A stretch of DNA of 18,935 nucleotides from Victivallales bacterium (GTDB lineage Bacteria > Verrucomicrobiota > Lentisphaeria > Oligosphaerales > Oligosphaeraceae): NCBI GenBank assembly GCA_017963875.1, contig JAGCTA010000191.1:1-18935 (forward strand), given 5' to 3'. A program made the translations under genes and the position numbers. Each line of letters starts with the position of its first letter. The first letter of the stretch is position 1. The notes beneath the pieces are model-generated. The model was not told the origin of the DNA and ran no database searches. It saw only the letters and a program-made list of their open reading frames with translations. Below, piece by piece: positions 7,181 to 16,145 of this stretch.

Positions 7181-8785
7181 TTACTCAAATCTCATCCATT
7201 GGATGTCAATATAGGCGAGTGGCAATGGGATGGGGTCGAGCCACAGTTCTTCGACCATGCCTTTCCAATTAGGATGAACCGTGAGTTCCAGTGAATACTC
7301 ATGGAATTCGCCATCGGCCTGCACCGTTGTGGAAATCGTAGAATCATTATTGAGAACAAGTTCCTTTGAGATAACGGGGCATTCGGGCGTCCCCCAGAAC
7401 AATGTCATCTTTTCATCGCCTGCTGGAGGAAAGCCTTGATTTGGAGTGATTTTCATGCGAATCAAGAATTTTCTGAACTGCGCGGAATCAAAAGGCTGGA
7501 TGCGCGTGCGAATGGCTGGTTTGTCCTGCCCAGACCTGAAAAAACGCAACGCATTGTCTGCGATTCTGATATGCGCCGTGCCATACGGATTGCGGTACCA
7601 GCCTTGGACATCATCAGAAAAGACCCATGACGTGCGTCTGGGGTGTTCCATCGGCGGATAGTCGTATGGCCCCAGTCCCAACGAGGCTGGAGTGAGGTTT
7701 GGCGGGAAGCCTTCTGTTGGAGGAGTACAAAAAACGTCGCGCAAAGCGTCATACATCCCGAATCCAAATTCTTCGTTTGGCTCAATGTAACTGCCTTCCT
7801 GCCATTCGTTCAAAGGTGAAATGATGACGCGCTTGATATTATGCGTCTCGCAGAATTGTCTGCATTTCTGGCAGATTGCTTTGAATTTCCCGACGGTTCG
7901 GCCTCTGACGATTCGTGCCAACTGAAACGACCTCGGGCGGTCATCCCATCCAGTTGGAATAATTGGCCAAAATGGAAAGGCATTGTCTTTTGATGTCATT
8001 TCCCACCATTTGATGGCGGAATTGACCATGAAATCGAAAGGAAAATTCTTTGCATTGTCTTCTGGGGCCAGTTCTTCGGGAGGTGTCAGTCGAAAAGCAA
8101 TTTCTCTGAAATTATAGACCATTTGTCCGCGAAAACCAGCGGTCTTGGACGAATTGAAGAGTTCCTGTTCATATTGCGTCGAATGGTACATTTCAATGAA
8201 ATAGACGCCTGGCAAGCCTGCGTCGCGAACCATTTTGTCCGTGAGTTGCAAGGCTCGCTTGACACCTTCGCCAGGAGCAAGGACTTCTCCCTTTGTTCCT
8301 GCCTCTGCCCGAAAATCTCTGTCAAGGTTGTCTCTGCTCCAAATGACCACGACAGGCTTGCCGTCGATGGTGTAGTATTCTGGAGTTTTGAAGTAATTGT
8401 CGATCCAGAAGCGTGTCACGTTGATTTGGTCCTCTGTGGAATGAGCACCGATTTCATTGTGGTTGGCCCACATCATATACCATTTGAGATACTTTCGGAA
8501 ATTCGCCTTGTAGAATGCCTTGACCCAATGGTCGAGGCGCTGGACGCCTCGGTTCCAGTACCAGTCAACGCAGAAACTGCTGATGCCATGTTCAACAGCC
8601 CATTTAATCTGCCAGTCGATGACTTCAGGATTTCCCTCGTCGTACCATCCCAGAAGCGGCTTGATGTGCGGGAGTGTCTGTTCGACTTGATCCCACTCTG
8701 CCATCTGTTCTGTTCCTGGATAGTAAAACGCGGATATTTCCACAGCACTTGGTTGGGGAATCGGTTCTGGAATTGTGTTCTTCAT
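7181..8785 (-). CDS. WbsX/GH99-like glycan-active protein
   Basis: The 534-residue protein resembles the WbsX-like family, related to glycoside hydrolase family 99 (endo-mannosidase fold) and often found with polysaccharide genes. Diagnostic stretches are AFYYPG at 19-24, FCVDWYW at 71-77, MWANHNE at 105-111, PTGWDDRPR at 277-285 and ISPLNEWQEGSYIEP at 322-336. Residues about 380-534 form an extra C-terminal region that begins with SDDVQGW and looks like a beta-sandwich, perhaps carbohydrate-binding. No signal peptide is seen, so a cytoplasmic role on imported or newly made glycan is likely. The family holds both glycosidases and proteins once called glycosyltransferases; which applies here cannot be told from sequence. 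AAGG lies upstream of the ATG. The gene follows ispD by 51 bases and precedes the DUF4838 gene by 23. Confidence 0.8.
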   Translation of the reverse strand: MKNTIPEPIPQPSAVEISAFYYPGTEQMAEWDQVEQTLPHIKPLLGWYDEGNPEVIDWQIKWAVEHGISSFCVDWYWNRGVQRLDHWVKAFYKANFRKYLKWYMMWANHNEIGAHSTEDQINVTRFWIDNYFKTPEYYTIDGKPVVVIWSRDNLDRDFRAEAGTKGEVLAPGEGVKRALQLTDKMVRDAGLPGVYFIEMYHSTQYEQELFNSSKTAGFRGQMVYNFREIAFRLTPPEELAPEDNAKNFPFDFMVNSAIKWWEMTSKDNAFPFWPIIPTGWDDRPRSFQLARIVRGRTVGKFKAICQKCRQFCETHNIKRVIISPLNEWQEGSYIEPNEEFGFGMYDALRDVFCTPPTEGFPPNLTPASLGLGPYDYPPMEHPRRTSWVFSDDVQGWYRNPYGTAHIRIADNALRFFRSGQDKPAIRTRIQPFDSAQFRKFLIRMKITPNQGFPPAGDEKMTLFWGTPECPVISKELVLNNDSTISTTVQADGEFHEYSLELTVHPNWKGMVEELWLDPIPLPLAYIDIQWMRFE

Positions 8786-8836
8786 TGAGATACCTTGTGA
8801 TATGGTACGGTTGTTGGGAGCAAAAACGGCATGGAA

Positions 8837-9556
8837 TCAACATCCAGCAAGAAAACGCTCTGCTTTGGGCAGGTCTTCGGGATACGTTATTTTGAGATTG
8901 ACTGAATCTTCTTCGACAAGTCTGACGGAGCCGCCGTTCGCGATGAAGACCTGCGTGTCGTCTGAAAACACAACTTTGCCGTTTTGCGAGTCAATCAGGC
9001 TTGTATATGCTTTAGCGATTTTATCGAATACAAATACTTGAGGCGTTGAGACATGCCAGACATTGTCGCGTGGAATGGCATTTTGAACATTTCCGTGCGA
9101 GTCGGCAAGCAGCAATGTGTCAACGGCACGATGCCCAGGTGCGGCTCCTCCGACGCGTTGGGCGATGTCACAAAGATGATGTAGCATTGTAACCGTTGCA
9201 AAAGGTCTGGCAGCATCATGGATGGCGACGAGTTGCAATAATGAATGGGACGAACTTGATACTGTGCGCAAATATGCTAGGGCGTTGGATACGGAGGCCG
9301 TTCGCGTGGAACCGCCGTCAATGAACGTAATTAATGATGGATTGACTCCGTACTGTTCGCAGGTTTCAGCGTATTTTTTCTTGCATCCAGGGGGGATGAC
9401 AAGGACAAGGTGGGCAGTTTCAGTCAGAAACGTCTTGACGGAATGCAGAAACAAGGGCATACCACCGAGCAATGAGAACATCTTGTCCGTTTTGAAACGC
9501 TTTGAGGATCCTGCCGCAAGGATGACAATATATGGTTTTGTTAAATTATTATTCAT
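8837..9556 (-). CDS. ispD: 2-C-methyl-D-erythritol 4-phosphate cytidylyltransferase
   Basis: IspD joins CTP and methylerythritol phosphate to give CDP-methylerythritol in the non-mevalonate isoprenoid pathway. The nucleotide-binding loop VILAAGSSKRF stands near the N-terminus, with DGGSTRTASV, then AIHDAARPF, the AVDTLLLAD region, WHVSTPQVF and a closing NLKITYPEDL that carries the substrate-binding lysine. The loop has AAGSSKR where many homologues have AAGxGxR, and DKMF where PKQ is common. Both are conservative departures. I chose the ATG at 9556 (239 residues), which lies just before the conserved loop and overlaps the end of ispE by eight bases (ATGAATAA). An upstream in-frame ATG at 9598 would add 14 residues that do not look like the family. 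No clear Shine-Dalgarno is seen, so translation is probably coupled to ispE. Confidence 0.9.
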   Translation of the reverse strand: MNNNLTKPYIVILAAGSSKRFKTDKMFSLLGGMPLFLHSVKTFLTETAHLVLVIPPGCKKKYAETCEQYGVNPSLITFIDGGSTRTASVSNALAYLRTVSSSSHSLLQLVAIHDAARPFATVTMLHHLCDIAQRVGGAAPGHRAVDTLLLADSHGNVQNAIPRDNVWHVSTPQVFVFDKIAKAYTSLIDSQNGKVVFSDDTQVFIANGGSVRLVEEDSVNLKITYPEDLPKAERFLAGC

Positions 9557-10391
9557 TGAAAATGAACGTTTTGTCGGGGAAGAACTTGTTGCATGCATCG
9601 GCGATTGCCGTCAGTTTATCCTCATGGGAAATGGCGAAAAGGGACGGCCCTGAACCTGAAACGTGGATTGTCAGTGCTCCAGCGGCTAGCATTGCCTCGC
9701 GCGTCATCTGAAGAATGGGGAATTTTTCAAACACTGCATGTTCTAGGTCATTGCGTGTGTTTGTAGCGAGCGCCTCGAGATTGCCGCTTTTCATGGCCTT
9801 AAGGCAATCGGCCAGAGTAGGGGAAGAATCCGCTGGAATTTGTTTCGCATGTGTGAATGACCATTCGACAGGAAGAGGGAAGGGGGGAGAAACGATGACC
9901 AGAGGTATGCGGCAATTCAACTGCACTGGACTAAGGATATCGCCAATTCCAGTCCCCAGGGAGGGCGTCGGGTTAAGAAAGAAAGGCACATCGGCACCGA
10001 GGCTAGATGCTATTTCGTGTAATTGACTGTTGGACAACGGATTGTCGCAGTATTCATTCAGCAATCTGAGTACTGCGGCCGCATCGGATGAACCTCCACC
10101 AAGTCCTGCGACTAACGGTATGCGCTTTGTCAGAAGAATCGATACATTTGGAGTTAGCCCTGTTGCTATGCAGAATGCGTCTGCGGCTTTTAGGCACAGG
10201 TTTGAACGGTTGATGCACAGTGTCGGCCCGCCCAATTGCTTCAAGGTGATTCCCTTTTCGTTGGAAGGCTCAAGCGTGACCTCGTCATTGAGGTTAGCGA
10301 TTGGAAGGAATACATTCTCAAGCGTATGGTATCCGTCTGGGCGGACGCCTGTGATTTTCAGGAATAGATTGATTTTTGCTGGTGCTTTCAT
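9549..10391 (-). CDS. ispE: 4-diphosphocytidyl-2-C-methyl-D-erythritol kinase
   Basis: IspE phosphorylates CDP-methylerythritol with ATP, the step after IspD. The 280-residue GHMP kinase has AKINLFL at the start (Lys6), RPDGYHTLENVF, the glycine-rich ATP loop VAGLGGGSSDAA at about 94-105, the catalytic Asp in LGADVPFFL (Asp134), and a GSGPSLFAI motif towards the C-terminus. The length is typical. It starts 17 bases after the ispH stop and shows no strong binding site. Its last codons overlap the ispD start. Together with its neighbours it supplies isoprenoid precursors in the cytoplasm. Confidence 0.95.
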   Translation of the reverse strand: MKAPAKINLFLKITGVRPDGYHTLENVFLPIANLNDEVTLEPSNEKGITLKQLGGPTLCINRSNLCLKAADAFCIATGLTPNVSILLTKRIPLVAGLGGGSSDAAAVLRLLNEYCDNPLSNSQLHEIASSLGADVPFFLNPTPSLGTGIGDILSPVQLNCRIPLVIVSPPFPLPVEWSFTHAKQIPADSSPTLADCLKAMKSGNLEALATNTRNDLEHAVFEKFPILQMTREAMLAAGALTIHVSGSGPSLFAISHEDKLTAIADACNKFFPDKTFIFNE

Positions 10392-10408
10392 TGGAATTAT
10401 GGTGATTG

Positions 10409-11284
10409 TTATTCGTCTGCGGGGGTGAAGCCCAACTGGAGGATTTTGCTGATGATGGAGTGGATGATATCGTCGGGACTGCTGGTTGCCGCCCCGATTC
10501 CGAGATGCTCGATGGGGGCGAGAACTGTGGGGATGATGTCGTTGGCGGATTCAACAAAACAGACGTCTGAACAGCCGCTTTCCTTTGCGATTTCGGCGAG
10601 GCGTTGCGCATTGGAACTATGGCTGGAACCGACGATGATGACGAGTTCGCAGCATTTCGCGACGGACTTCATCGCCATTTGGCGATCTTGGACGGCAGGA
10701 CAAGGGTGCGCATGATCGTCGATTCTACGAATGCGCCGTGCCAGAATCGAGCGGACTGCGGCGATTTCAGTGATGCATCGCGTTGTCTGCGAAAAGAATG
10801 CCGCTGAATCCATCAAAGGTAAACATTCAGCCTCATGGCAGTTCCTGATAATATAGACATCGTGTTTTTGTTTTATCAAATAGTCGGCAATGCCATATAC
10901 CTCAGGATGTGTGTAGTCGCCGAGAAGGACAATTGGCAGTTCATGGTCGCAAGACGCCATTGCATTCCGTAGGCGAACGACGCGCGGGCAGGTGGCGTCA
11001 TGGACGTCCAGATGGCGTTTGCTACATGATTCGAGGACAGACGGACCGCAACCATGTGCTCCAATGAGCACGGTGGCTCCCTTGGGCACTTGCTCAACAT
11101 CCTGAACAAAGATAGCACCTTTGTCTTTCATCGCCTGCGTCACGGCATGATTGTGGACGAGTTCGTGGCGGACATAAATGGTCTTTCCCGAATTCGCCTG
11201 AACCAGGTCCTCAAACAGTTTCATTGCGTGTTTGACGCCATTGCAGAAACCGATTGGTCTGGCGATGTGGAGGATTTTGGTCAT
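10409..11284 (-). CDS. ispH: 4-hydroxy-3-methylbut-2-enyl diphosphate reductase
   Basis: IspH is the iron-sulfur enzyme that makes isopentenyl and dimethylallyl diphosphate in the last step of the non-mevalonate pathway. The three cluster cysteines are present: Cys14 in IGFCNGV, Cys99 in DATCPRV and Cys195 in HPCPAVQDRQ. The HELVHN motif (42-45) and the THPEV motif with the catalytic Glu128 are intact, as are the SQTT (165-168) and SSN (223-225) residues that hold the diphosphate. The 291-residue length is normal. It opens the ispH-ispE-ispD series 66 bases after ettA. No clear binding site precedes the ATG and I see no promoter in the gap, so read-through from ettA is possible. Confidence 0.95.
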   Translation of the reverse strand: MTKILHIARPIGFCNGVKHAMKLFEDLVQANSGKTIYVRHELVHNHAVTQAMKDKGAIFVQDVEQVPKGATVLIGAHGCGPSVLESCSKRHLDVHDATCPRVVRLRNAMASCDHELPIVLLGDYTHPEVYGIADYLIKQKHDVYIIRNCHEAECLPLMDSAAFFSQTTRCITEIAAVRSILARRIRRIDDHAHPCPAVQDRQMAMKSVAKCCELVIIVGSSHSSNAQRLAEIAKESGCSDVCFVESANDIIPTVLAPIEHLGIGAATSSPDDIIHSIISKILQLGFTPADE

Positions 11285-11350
11285 GGAACAAAGGATTCTG
11301 AAAAGAAGATTGTTTGAAAAGGTCTTGGACTTCTGAAGTAAAGCGTAGAT

Positions 11351-12994
11351 TTATCGTCTGTGGCTGAAAAATTCGGTGTCCTTGTTGAGTACGCGTTCCT
11401 CGTATGTCTCGTAATTGCCCTCAAACCAACTGAGTTTTCCATGTGGCTCGAAAATCAGCAGATGAGTGCAGATGCGGTTAAGGAAATAGCGGTCATGGCT
11501 GATGACCATTGCGCAACCAGAAAATTCGCATAATGCGCCTTCAAGCACACGCATGGTATTGACATCCAGGTCGTTGGTCGGTTCGTCAAGAAGCAGGAGA
11601 TTGCCGCCAGTACGCAATAGTTTTGCCAAATGGACGCGGTTTCGTTCACCACCTGACAATTGCCCGACGAGTTTCTGTTGCTGCGCACCTCTGAAATTAA
11701 AGCGTGACAGATACCCTCGTGCATTGATTCTCTGCGAGCCGAGTTGGAGTTCCTCGTTGCCGCCGCTGACTTCCTCATAGACTGTCTTGGAATCATCCAG
11801 CGCGTCTCGATGCTGGTCAACGTATGACAATTTGACTGTGTCTCCAAGGAGAATTGAACCGCTGTCGGGCTTTTCCTGGCCGATAATCATTTTGAACAAC
11901 GTTGTTTTTCCAACGCCGTTGGGGCCGATGACACCCACGACTCCGCCTCGCGGCAAAGTAAAACTGCAATGGTCGATAAGTGTTTTTCCGTTGAATCCCT
12001 TGCAGAGGTCCTTGACTTCCAGAACTCGGTCTCCCAGTCTTGGCCCAGGGGGGATTTGAATGGTGATGTCATCCTGCCGCAGTTCAAATTTTTGATTGGC
12101 GAGTTCCTCATAACGTGTGACTCGTGCCTGGCTTTTCTTCAAGCGTCCTGCAGGTGTGCTGTTGATCCATTCAAGTTCCTGAGCGAGGAAGCGTTGGCGC
12201 GCCGTTTCCTTTTTCTCAATGATTCTCAGGTACTCCTGCTTCTGTTTCAGCCAACTGGAGTAATTGCCCTCGAAGGGAATGCCCCGACCGTTCTCAATTT
12301 CAAGAATCCATCGTGTGATATGGTCTAGAAAATATCGGTCGTGTGTGACGATGATGACGGTTCCAGGGTATTCGCGCAATTCCTTTTCAAGCCAGGTGAT
12401 GGTCTCAGCGTCCAGATGGTTGGTCGGCTCGTCAAGCAGCAATAGGTCAGGCTTGGACAACAGAGCCTTGCAGAGCGCGACACGGCGTCGCTCACCGCCT
12501 GAAAGCGTGGTGACGTCTGCATCGTCTGGGGGAAGGACCATGGCGGAACTAGCGACATCAAGCAGATGGTCAATGTTCCACCCATCCAGCCTGTCGATTT
12601 CCGATTGGAGGAAATCGAACTCGTCATTGAGTTTCTTCTGTTCCTTCGGGGACATATCGTCACCCATTTTCGCCATGACCTCGTCATAGCGGTCAATGAG
12701 CGCCTGAATGGGCTGCATCGCCTCCTCAAGATTGCCTCGAACATCCTTTTCTGGATTGAGTTTCGGCTCCTGTGGGACAAGCAATGCCCTGCATCCCTTG
12801 GTGATTTTCGCCGAGCCTTGTATTTCCGTGTCGATTCCTGCCATGATGCGGAGCAGGGTGGATTTGCCAGCCCCATTTTCGCCGACAATGCCTATTTTGG
12901 CTCCATAGAAGAAAGACAGGTTGAAATGTTGGAGGACAGGTTTGTCGTTGTAGAATTTCGACATGTCCTCCATTGTGAAAACGAATTTTTCCAT
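11351..12994 (-). CDS. ettA: ABC-F ATPase, energy-dependent translational throttle protein
   Basis: EttA is a soluble ABC-F protein that binds the ribosomal E site and links the first steps of elongation to the ATP/ADP ratio. The 547-residue protein has two ABC modules and no membrane segments. The first has GENGAGKST at 38-46, an arm insertion of about 90-150, LSGGE at 164-168 and LLLDEPTNHLD around Glu189. The second has GPNGVGKTT at 357-365, another LSGGE and LLLDEPTNDLD. Between them lies the charged interdomain linker, about 250-300, including AGRLKKSQARVTRYEEL. The arm length and the wording of the linker separate it from Uup and YheS. It diverges from mscS, has a promoter candidate at 13087-13115 and precedes ispH by 66 bases. 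No role linked to isoprenoids is expected. Confidence 0.93.
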   Translation of the reverse strand: MEKFVFTMEDMSKFYNDKPVLQHFNLSFFYGAKIGIVGENGAGKSTLLRIMAGIDTEIQGSAKITKGCRALLVPQEPKLNPEKDVRGNLEEAMQPIQALIDRYDEVMAKMGDDMSPKEQKKLNDEFDFLQSEIDRLDGWNIDHLLDVASSAMVLPPDDADVTTLSGGERRRVALCKALLSKPDLLLLDEPTNHLDAETITWLEKELREYPGTVIIVTHDRYFLDHITRWILEIENGRGIPFEGNYSSWLKQKQEYLRIIEKKETARQRFLAQELEWINSTPAGRLKKSQARVTRYEELANQKFELRQDDITIQIPPGPRLGDRVLEVKDLCKGFNGKTLIDHCSFTLPRGGVVGVIGPNGVGKTTLFKMIIGQEKPDSGSILLGDTVKLSYVDQHRDALDDSKTVYEEVSGGNEELQLGSQRINARGYLSRFNFRGAQQQKLVGQLSGGERNRVHLAKLLRTGGNLLLLDEPTNDLDVNTMRVLEGALCEFSGCAMVISHDRYFLNRICTHLLIFEPHGKLSWFEGNYETYEERVLNKDTEFFSHRR

Positions 12995-13086
12995 AGTTTG
13001 AACTCTTTATTTGAAATCTTCTGGGCAAGTTAGGGCTTTGGGATGAGTAGATATCAAAGAAAAACCAGTAAAAAACACTCCTTAAA

Positions 13087-13115
13087 TTAATATAATCATA
13101 TATCAGTATATTCAA
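13087..13115 (-). promoter_or_regulatory. Candidate promoter of ettA
   Basis: On the minus strand TTGAAT (13110-13115) and TATTAA (13087-13092) are 17 bases apart, the standard sigma-70 spacing. Transcription would start near 13080 and leave a leader of about 85 bases before the ettA ATG at 12994. The region is AT-rich, so a chance match cannot be excluded. No equally good promoter was found for mscS on the other strand. Confidence 0.45.
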
Positions 13116-13229
13116 GGCTGGAAGGTTACCTATGGATGGCGATGACGTGAAAAATCAAAAATAGGATGTATATTGGAATTGTTTAGAGTTTTTTGTGTTT
13201 TAGCCAGAAATCAAAGGAGATTTTAGACA

Positions 13230-14162
13230 ATGCCAGAACCAGTTGCAGAAGTTACGACATCGGAACCGAAAGTGGAGTCAGTTGTTAACAATGTCATCAG
13301 TTCAGTGCGTTCAGGCGAGACGCGGACGTTGATTGAGTCTTTGTGGAATGACCACCAGGCGGAAATTATCCGCTTAGGAAAGAGTGTGCTGATTGCCCTT
13401 GTGGTTATTTTGCTGGCATGGCTTGTGACACGTGTCTGCAAGAAATTCATCCAAATGTCCACGAAGAAATTGACGATGATGGACGATTCGCTGAGGAATA
13501 TCTTTATCAGCATTGCAAAAACGCTCATTTGGGTGTTGGCGGCACTGATCATATTGGATTTGTTCGGTGTGAATACCGCCAGCATTCTCACGGTACTTGG
13601 CGCCGCAGGTTTGGCTGTCGGCCTAGCCATGAAGGATTCGCTAAGCAATATCGCCGCTGGTCTGATGCTGTTGTTCATGAGACCCTACAAGGTCGGCGAC
13701 TATGTGGACTGCGGAACAGTCAGCGGTACGATTACTGACATCGGGCTGTTTTCAACGACCCTGAAAACTGTCGATGGCGTATTTATTTCTGCGCCAAACA
13801 CATCTATTTTCGGAAACCCCATCAAGAACTATTCTCGCAATCCCTATCGGCGCGCGGATATTACCGTTGGCATTGCATACGGTGATTCGCTTCCAAAGGC
13901 GCTGGAAGTATTGAACGGACTGATGGCCAAGAATGAATTGATTGTTTCTGACCCAGCACCTCAGGTCCTTGTCGCTGAACTGGCTGATAGTTCCGTAAAT
14001 CTGACATTGCGCTACTGGTCGAAGACTGAGGACTATTGGAATGCCTATTGGGAAATCAAGCAGCAGTTGAAAGAAGCCATTGAATCCAATGGCCTAAACA
14101 TCCCGTTCCCGCAACGTGTTGTTACAATGGTAACGCCGAAAGAATTGGAGAAGGGCGAATAA
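13230..14162 (+). CDS. mscS: Small-conductance mechanosensitive channel, MscS family
   Basis: MscS channels open when membrane tension rises after osmotic downshock and release solutes. The 310-residue protein has a hydrophilic N-terminal extension of about 45 residues and three membrane helices, at roughly 49-71, 88-110 and 114-150. The pore helix and following beta domain are very close to the E. coli protein: LGAAGLAVGLAMKDSLSNIA, then RPYKVGDYVDCG, FSTTLKTVDG and PNTSIFGNPIKNYSR. The C-terminal alpha/beta domain is complete and ends shortly after PFPQRVV. AGGAG lies ten bases upstream of the ATG. The gene is alone on its strand, divergent from ettA and convergent with the glycosyltransferase gene; no terminator hairpin is obvious in the 48 bases between them. 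Confidence 0.93.
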   Translation: MPEPVAEVTTSEPKVESVVNNVISSVRSGETRTLIESLWNDHQAEIIRLGKSVLIALVVILLAWLVTRVCKKFIQMSTKKLTMMDDSLRNIFISIAKTLIWVLAALIILDLFGVNTASILTVLGAAGLAVGLAMKDSLSNIAAGLMLLFMRPYKVGDYVDCGTVSGTITDIGLFSTTLKTVDGVFISAPNTSIFGNPIKNYSRNPYRRADITVGIAYGDSLPKALEVLNGLMAKNELIVSDPAPQVLVAELADSSVNLTLRYWSKTEDYWNAYWEIKQQLKEAIESNGLNIPFPQRVVTMVTPKELEKGE

Positions 14163-14210
14163 GTTGATAACTTGATAGAGTTGCAATTATTTTGGCGGTA
14201 GTGGCGCTTG

Positions 14211-16106
14211 TCATTTGACATCATCGCTGCCGCCGAATAGTTCTTTGATGGAGACGATTGAAAATTTGAACAATCCAAACGCATAGCGTTTCCAAAGTCT
14301 CCTGGGTTCAACGACAACGCGCCATACCCACTCAAGGCCGCATTTCTGCATCCATCGCGGAGCGCGCTTTACTCGCCCCGCGATGAAATTGAATGTTCCT
14401 CCAACACCGACCATCACTGGCACATGCAGACGTTTGGCGTATCGCCCCATCCACAATTCCTGCTTGGGGTTTCCCAAGGCGACAAACAGGAGGTCGGCAT
14501 TGGATTTGTTGATTCGTTCAATGATGGCATCGTTTTCAGGGCAATCATCCAGCGGGACGCGCGATGTGTCAGTTCCCGCGATTTTCAGTGCGGGATGTTT
14601 ATCATGAAGGATAGCCAATGCTTCTGATAGTGTCGGTTCTTCTCCGCCAAGGACATAGAATGACAGTCCTTCGTCTGCGAAGCGTGCGGCGAGTTCAGGA
14701 ACCATGTCGGAACCAGTGACGCGTTCAGGGAGAGGCTGGCGTTTTAATTTAGACAGAAGGACGATGGGCATGCCGTCCGCAGTGACGTAATCCGCCTGTT
14801 TTAAATAATTCCACAGTTCTGGATTGCCTTTGAAACCGCACGTCGCCACTGCGTTGGTGATAAAATCCACATTGACGGTCGCAACATATTTTGGGGTATT
14901 ACGCGGACCTTTTGCGAATCCGACCAATGCTTCCGTAAATCCTTCCTGCGTTGTTCGGACAATGGGGATGCCGAAAAGCCGTGTCACCTTGGCGTTTTCA
15001 CGCTGCTTTTCAAGGCACTCAATGATGCCTAGGGCATGACTTTGCCATGTAAATGTCGCCGCATAGTCGATTCCCCTGTCATGCCGTTTCCTTTTGTCTT
15101 CTGGCGATTCATTGAGGAGACGGCTGATTGCCCTAGACATATCCTCTGAATCATTCGGGTTAAAAGTCTCAGCGACGTCTCCAGCGATTTCCCCTAATGC
15201 CCCGTTGTTTGAACATGCGCAGGGTGTTCCTTCTGCCATGGCTTCAAGCAGAGACAGACCAAATCCTTCAAAAAGGCTTGGGAAGACATACACTGCAGCG
15301 CCTCGATAGGCCTCCGCAAGGTCCAGGTTGTCCAGAAAGCCTGTGAAATGAATACGGTTTGCGGCAGGGCTTGCCATTGCTGCGGCTTTAACCGCCTCGG
15401 CGTCTTTCCATTCCTTGCCTGCAAGCACCAACTGCAAATCATCACGTTCCAGTCGTGAAAAAGCATCGATGAGTTTCACGTGGTTCTTTCCTGGATGTTC
15501 TATTCGAGAAACATACAGCAGGTAGCCGCCTGGAGTCAGTCCGTTGTTAGAAATCCATGATAGGCGGTTGGACGGATGGGGGATGGCGCAGAGACCGTTG
15601 TATAATACTTGGATTGATTCCTCCGAAACGCCCCAGTAGTGCATCATGTCGTTGGCAGTCGAATGGCTGATGGCAATCAATTGCGGTGAGCGTTTGGCAT
15701 AATAGGGGAGGATTTTGGCCAAATAGAACATTCGTAGGCGGGAATACTTGCCTGGAATGTGAAAATTGGCAAGGTCGTGCACTGTCGCTGTTGTCGGCAA
15801 CGGATAGCGACAGCAGACTCGACGGTTGGCGGCGGTTATGATGAAGCCATCAAATCGCGCTTGCCAACTGGCGAGTCTGCGAGGCAGGAAGAAGAGGTGC
15901 CAGAGCATGGAAAATGCGGCACGGCGCGTCCAGCCTGGAGCCTCAATCGATTCAAATTCGGGAAAGAACTGCTTGCCGACGCCAGGCTCGGTCAAAAGGG
16001 TGATGTTGTGCCCCGCGGCAGACAATGCGTCAATGACATTTTTCGCGTATGCGGAAATGCCAGAATTTCCTTGGTCGTAGGGGATGATGTCGACAAGCAG
16101 TCTCAT
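14211..16106 (-). CDS. Fused glycosyltransferase: GT4 domain plus WecG/TagA GT26 domain
   Basis: The 631-residue protein joins two complete glycosyltransferases. Residues 1 to about 365 are a GT4, GT-B fold enzyme: a Gly-rich start (NSGISAYAKN), LLYVSRIEHPGKN near 196-208, and FPSLFEGFG running into the EX7E pair Glu280 and Glu288. Residues about 375-625 are a WecG/TagA/CpsF-type GT26: TVNVDF (410-415), ADGMPIV (443-449), GNPKQE (545-550), VGGTFNFIAG (568-577), RAP (581-583) and EWVWR with PRRLWKRY near the end. GT26 enzymes usually add an N-acetylhexosamine to a lipid-linked sugar, and the GT4 half would add another sugar. The protein is probably cytoplasmic and bound to the inner face of the membrane. 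It ends the leftward kds/lpt cluster, 39 bases after the Gly/Pro-rich gene. No strong binding site is seen. Confidence 0.92.
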   Translation of the reverse strand: MRLLVDIIPYDQGNSGISAYAKNVIDALSAAGHNITLLTEPGVGKQFFPEFESIEAPGWTRRAAFSMLWHLFFLPRRLASWQARFDGFIITAANRRVCCRYPLPTTATVHDLANFHIPGKYSRLRMFYLAKILPYYAKRSPQLIAISHSTANDMMHYWGVSEESIQVLYNGLCAIPHPSNRLSWISNNGLTPGGYLLYVSRIEHPGKNHVKLIDAFSRLERDDLQLVLAGKEWKDAEAVKAAAMASPAANRIHFTGFLDNLDLAEAYRGAAVYVFPSLFEGFGLSLLEAMAEGTPCACSNNGALGEIAGDVAETFNPNDSEDMSRAISRLLNESPEDKRKRHDRGIDYAATFTWQSHALGIIECLEKQRENAKVTRLFGIPIVRTTQEGFTEALVGFAKGPRNTPKYVATVNVDFITNAVATCGFKGNPELWNYLKQADYVTADGMPIVLLSKLKRQPLPERVTGSDMVPELAARFADEGLSFYVLGGEEPTLSEALAILHDKHPALKIAGTDTSRVPLDDCPENDAIIERINKSNADLLFVALGNPKQELWMGRYAKRLHVPVMVGVGGTFNFIAGRVKRAPRWMQKCGLEWVWRVVVEPRRLWKRYAFGLFKFSIVSIKELFGGSDDVK

Positions 16107-16145
16107 GTCGTTTCAGTGTTCTTTCAAGAACAGATTCTTTTGAAA

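Noticed and set aside
8123..8788. Plus-strand open frame of 221 codons opposite the WbsX-like gene
   Set aside because: The minus-strand frame has clear family motifs over the same bases; this one has none.
14163..14210. Possible terminator between mscS and the glycosyltransferase gene
   Set aside because: Only a 5-bp AAGTT/AACTT repeat without a T-run is visible, too weak to call.
16117..16130. 14-base palindrome GTTCTTTCAAGAAC before the glycosyltransferase gene
   Set aside because: The arms are only six bases long and the palindrome was not seen elsewhere; a chance match is likely.
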